64,000 nt of DNA from Ampullaceana balthica (Eukaryota; Mollusca; Gastropoda; Lymnaeidae). The DNA is taken from assembly GCA_944989445.1 (NCBI GenBank), contig CALYLW010000543.1, forward strand, positions 202,848 through 266,847, read 5' to 3'. This document shows positions 61,875-64,000 of this stretch, in pieces. Below the pieces are notes generated by a model. The model made no database searches. It worked only from the letters and a program-made list of their open reading frames with translations, and was not told the origin of the DNA. Within the stretch, counting starts at the first letter, position 1. Each line of letters opens with the position of its first letter. The translations under genes were made by a program, and so were the position numbers.

Positions 61875-61965
61875 AGTTGTCTGTATGGATGTAATGCTGT
61901 TAGGTGGCGCTGCTATCAATTTTGTTTTATTTATAGTGCTATTAGGTGGCGCTGCGATCGAGGCA
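61875..61965. repeat. Dispersed repeat fragment with GGTGGCGCTGC motif
   Basis: TGTAATGCTGTTAGGTGGCG and CTATTAGGTGGCGCTGCGAT are the reverse complement of the sequence at 26575-26640 and 26860-26920. Confidence 0.65.
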
Positions 61966-62108
61966 CATGTCATGAAAATTAAAAGTGTTGTTAAAAATTC
62001 CGATCATCAAGGCGATTTGCTAAAGAACTCGATAATATGTATTAGATACACTGTTATTATAGAAATTTTGAACTAAATAAATAATTATTCCTTTTTTACC
62101 ACGTTTTT

Positions 62109-62135
62109 TAAATCCCTTATATTAACTTCACCGGC

Positions 62136-62207
<72 letters not shown>

Positions 62208-62609
62208 GTCTGTCTGTCTTGGGCTCGGCGGGCGGAAAAACAGAAGTCAAAAATGACCCACTTCCCATGATCCGATCGAACTGAAATTTGGCACACAGAC
62301 CCGTCTGACCTAACAATGCATCGTATCAAAATTTCAGATCGATCGAACGTACCGTAATTAAATTAATGCATTTTTAGTTTATCCTTATATGAGGTATGTA
62401 ATTCAAAATTCACTGTTTGTTATTTTTTTTTAATTCCAGTTCCACGTGAGTTTGAGTTGACGCCGACCGTCGTGTTGACGACGACCGTCGTGCCGACACC
62501 CCCTCACATCCCACCCCCATTTATTAAAGACAAGGGACATCACTCAGTGTCAGTCTGTAAATGTTTAAAAATAATCACTACTGTTAGTTATGTCTCATAT
62601 ATAAGGGAT
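62109..62609. mobile_element. MITE-like element with AAATCCCTTATAT inverted ends, copy A
   Basis: Starts AAATCCCTTATATTAACTTC and ends ATATAAGGGATTT, a 13-bp perfect inverted terminus. Contains a CT microsatellite (62136-62210), GGGCTCGGCGGGCGGAAAAA, and the AACGTACCGTAATTAAATTA segment. Same family as 6858-7362. Confidence 0.7.
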
Positions 62610-62646
62610 TTATAGTCAAAAACTTTGTTTTTACGGGTTTGTTTTA

Positions 62647-63169
62647 TTAAATCCCTTATATTAACTTCGCGGCCGTCTCTCTCTCTCTCTCTCTCTCTGT
62701 CTGTCTTGGGCTCGGCGGGCGGAAAAACAGAAGTCAAAAATGACCCACTTCCCATGATCCGATCGAACTGAAATTTGGCACACGGACCCGTCTAACCTAA
62801 CAATGCATCGTATCAAAATTTCAGATCGATCGAACGTACCGTAATTAAATTAATGCATTTTTAGTTTATCCTTATATGAGGTATGTAATTAAATTCACTG
62901 TTTGTTATTGTTTTTTTCCCACGTGAAATTTTGAGCTGACGCATTGAGGCGACCCAACGAAGCGACGGGCGCTTTTGTTTACATTTTACGTGTCACTCTG
63001 AGCTCGGTCAAGCGAATCGGTGACCAGACTTTTCCCCTCTCCCCCCCCACCCACCCCTCTCCCCCCACTAGGGTTATGATGCAAAGTTGAGTTAAGACAG
63101 ATTCAGTCTGTAAATGTTTGAAAATAATCAATACTGTTAGTTATGTCTCATATATAAGGGATTTATAGT
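62647..63169. mobile_element. MITE-like element with AAATCCCTTATAT inverted ends, copy B in tandem
   Basis: Near-identical to copy A over most of its length, separated by the conserved flank AAAACTTTGTTTTTACGGGT. It contains the stretch GAGCTCGGTCAAGCGAATCG, which is absent from copy A but present in the 6858 copy. Confidence 0.7.
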
Positions 63170-63203
63170 CAAAAACTTTGTTTTTACGGGTTTGTTTTTA
63201 TTA

Positions 63204-63935
63204 TTAACTCGCTTTCGTTGGGCATTGTTTGTTTGTCCAAGATTTTTTCAAATCTGCCAACATAAAATTGAACCACTTCTGATGGTCCTAGAGATCTGAA
63301 AATTTTACCACAGATAGATCTTGGATGACAATGCATTGTATCAAAATTTCAGATCGATCAAATGTACCGTTATTAAATTATTGAACTTTTAAGTTTATCT
63401 ATAGTCTATATAAAAGCATCTGTACCGTCGGCTTTTGTTGACATCCGTGAGTTCGCCCCGTGACCACATCACAATGTTTTTAAAACGTTGGGCGGGCGCT
63501 TGTGAGGTGTTTGGTAAAATAAATAGAGGTAAAAAAATATTTTAAAAAACCAGGTTGTTATAAGTGGACTAAAAAGAATAAAATAAATAGAAGTAAAAAA
63601 AAAGATTTTTAAAAACCACGTTTTTAGAAGCGGACTAAAAAGAAGAAAATAATTTAAAACTTATTAGTTCAAGTACTTCGATTTAATATGACTAAAAACG
63701 TGGGGTGGGTGTTTGGTATAAAAATTAAAGATTTCTAATTTAGAAGGCAAAAGAGAGATCTATAAGTGAGAGAATGTGTGAACCGCATATGTTAAACCTC
63801 ATAAGCGCCCGCCCCACGTTTTTAGTCATATTAAATAAAAGTACTTGAACTTACAAGTTTTAAATTATTTTCTTCTTTTTAGTCCACTTCTAAAAACGTG
63901 GTTTTTAAAAATCTTTTTTTTTACTTCTATTTATT
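63204..63935. mobile_element. Dispersed repeat with ~95-bp-arm foldback (copy 2)
   Basis: Same as 24748-25483 with few changes. Foldback arms at 63614-63709 and 63805-63905. Confidence 0.72.
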
Positions 63936-64000
63936 TTTTTAATCTAATGTTTTTGAATTATCTTAAACAAATATTAATTTTTACAGCAGTAATTTTATAT

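Overview
This is nuclear DNA from an animal. It has spliced genes with small exons in long AT-rich introns, no bacterial-style gene packing, a tRNA-derived SINE, an RTE-like LINE, many hAT-type DNA transposons, and about thirty separate minisatellites. A gastropod or other lophotrochozoan is the best guess, but this rests on general genome texture and is not proven.

Layout. (1) 0.6-17.5 kb, minus strand: a 12-exon gene for an AGC-type Ser/Thr kinase of the RSKR/SgK494 type. It reconstructs in frame to about 1031 residues, with a putative N-myristoylation site, a complete kinase core and a 640-residue low-complexity tail in one large last exon. (2) 21.1-44.2 kb, plus strand, divergent from the kinase: an 11-exon coiled-coil gene of about 550 codons. 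It resembles the outer dynein arm docking complex family (ODAD1/CCDC114/CCDC63) of motile cilia. (3) 56.7-58.46 kb, minus strand: a GC-richer single coding exon for a 588-residue protein with an N-terminal PTB-like domain and a proline- and lysine-rich tail, with a non-coding 5' exon implied upstream. The rest is introns and intergenic DNA filled with repeats. The three genes share no evident pathway.

Transposons. At least seven hAT-type insertions have terminal inverted repeats and 8-bp target duplications (10530-11960, 25639-26469, 25918-26102, 27952-29867, 41506-41685, 48889-51989, 53763-54112), with an eighth weaker one at 47398-47977. Two carry broken transposase genes. Two long pogo/Tigger-like elements with TA target sites lie in opposite orientation around kinase exons 4-6. 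A 5'-truncated RTE-like LINE sits inside a minisatellite.

Most striking pattern. Many minisatellites begin exactly at, or include, an exon's 5' splice site. The repeated unit copies the exon end plus the GT donor (kinase exon 7; docking-gene exon 9), or repeats the donor and the first intron bases (docking-gene exons 6 and 7), giving rows of up to about 21 donor-like sites. The intron before the last docking-gene exon has the mirror case: some 1.2 kb of pyrimidine-rich units each ending in CAG, running up to the true acceptor. I treat this as the candidate undescribed phenomenon. All exon models are hand-built from splice signals and reading frame; no transcript data or database search was available.
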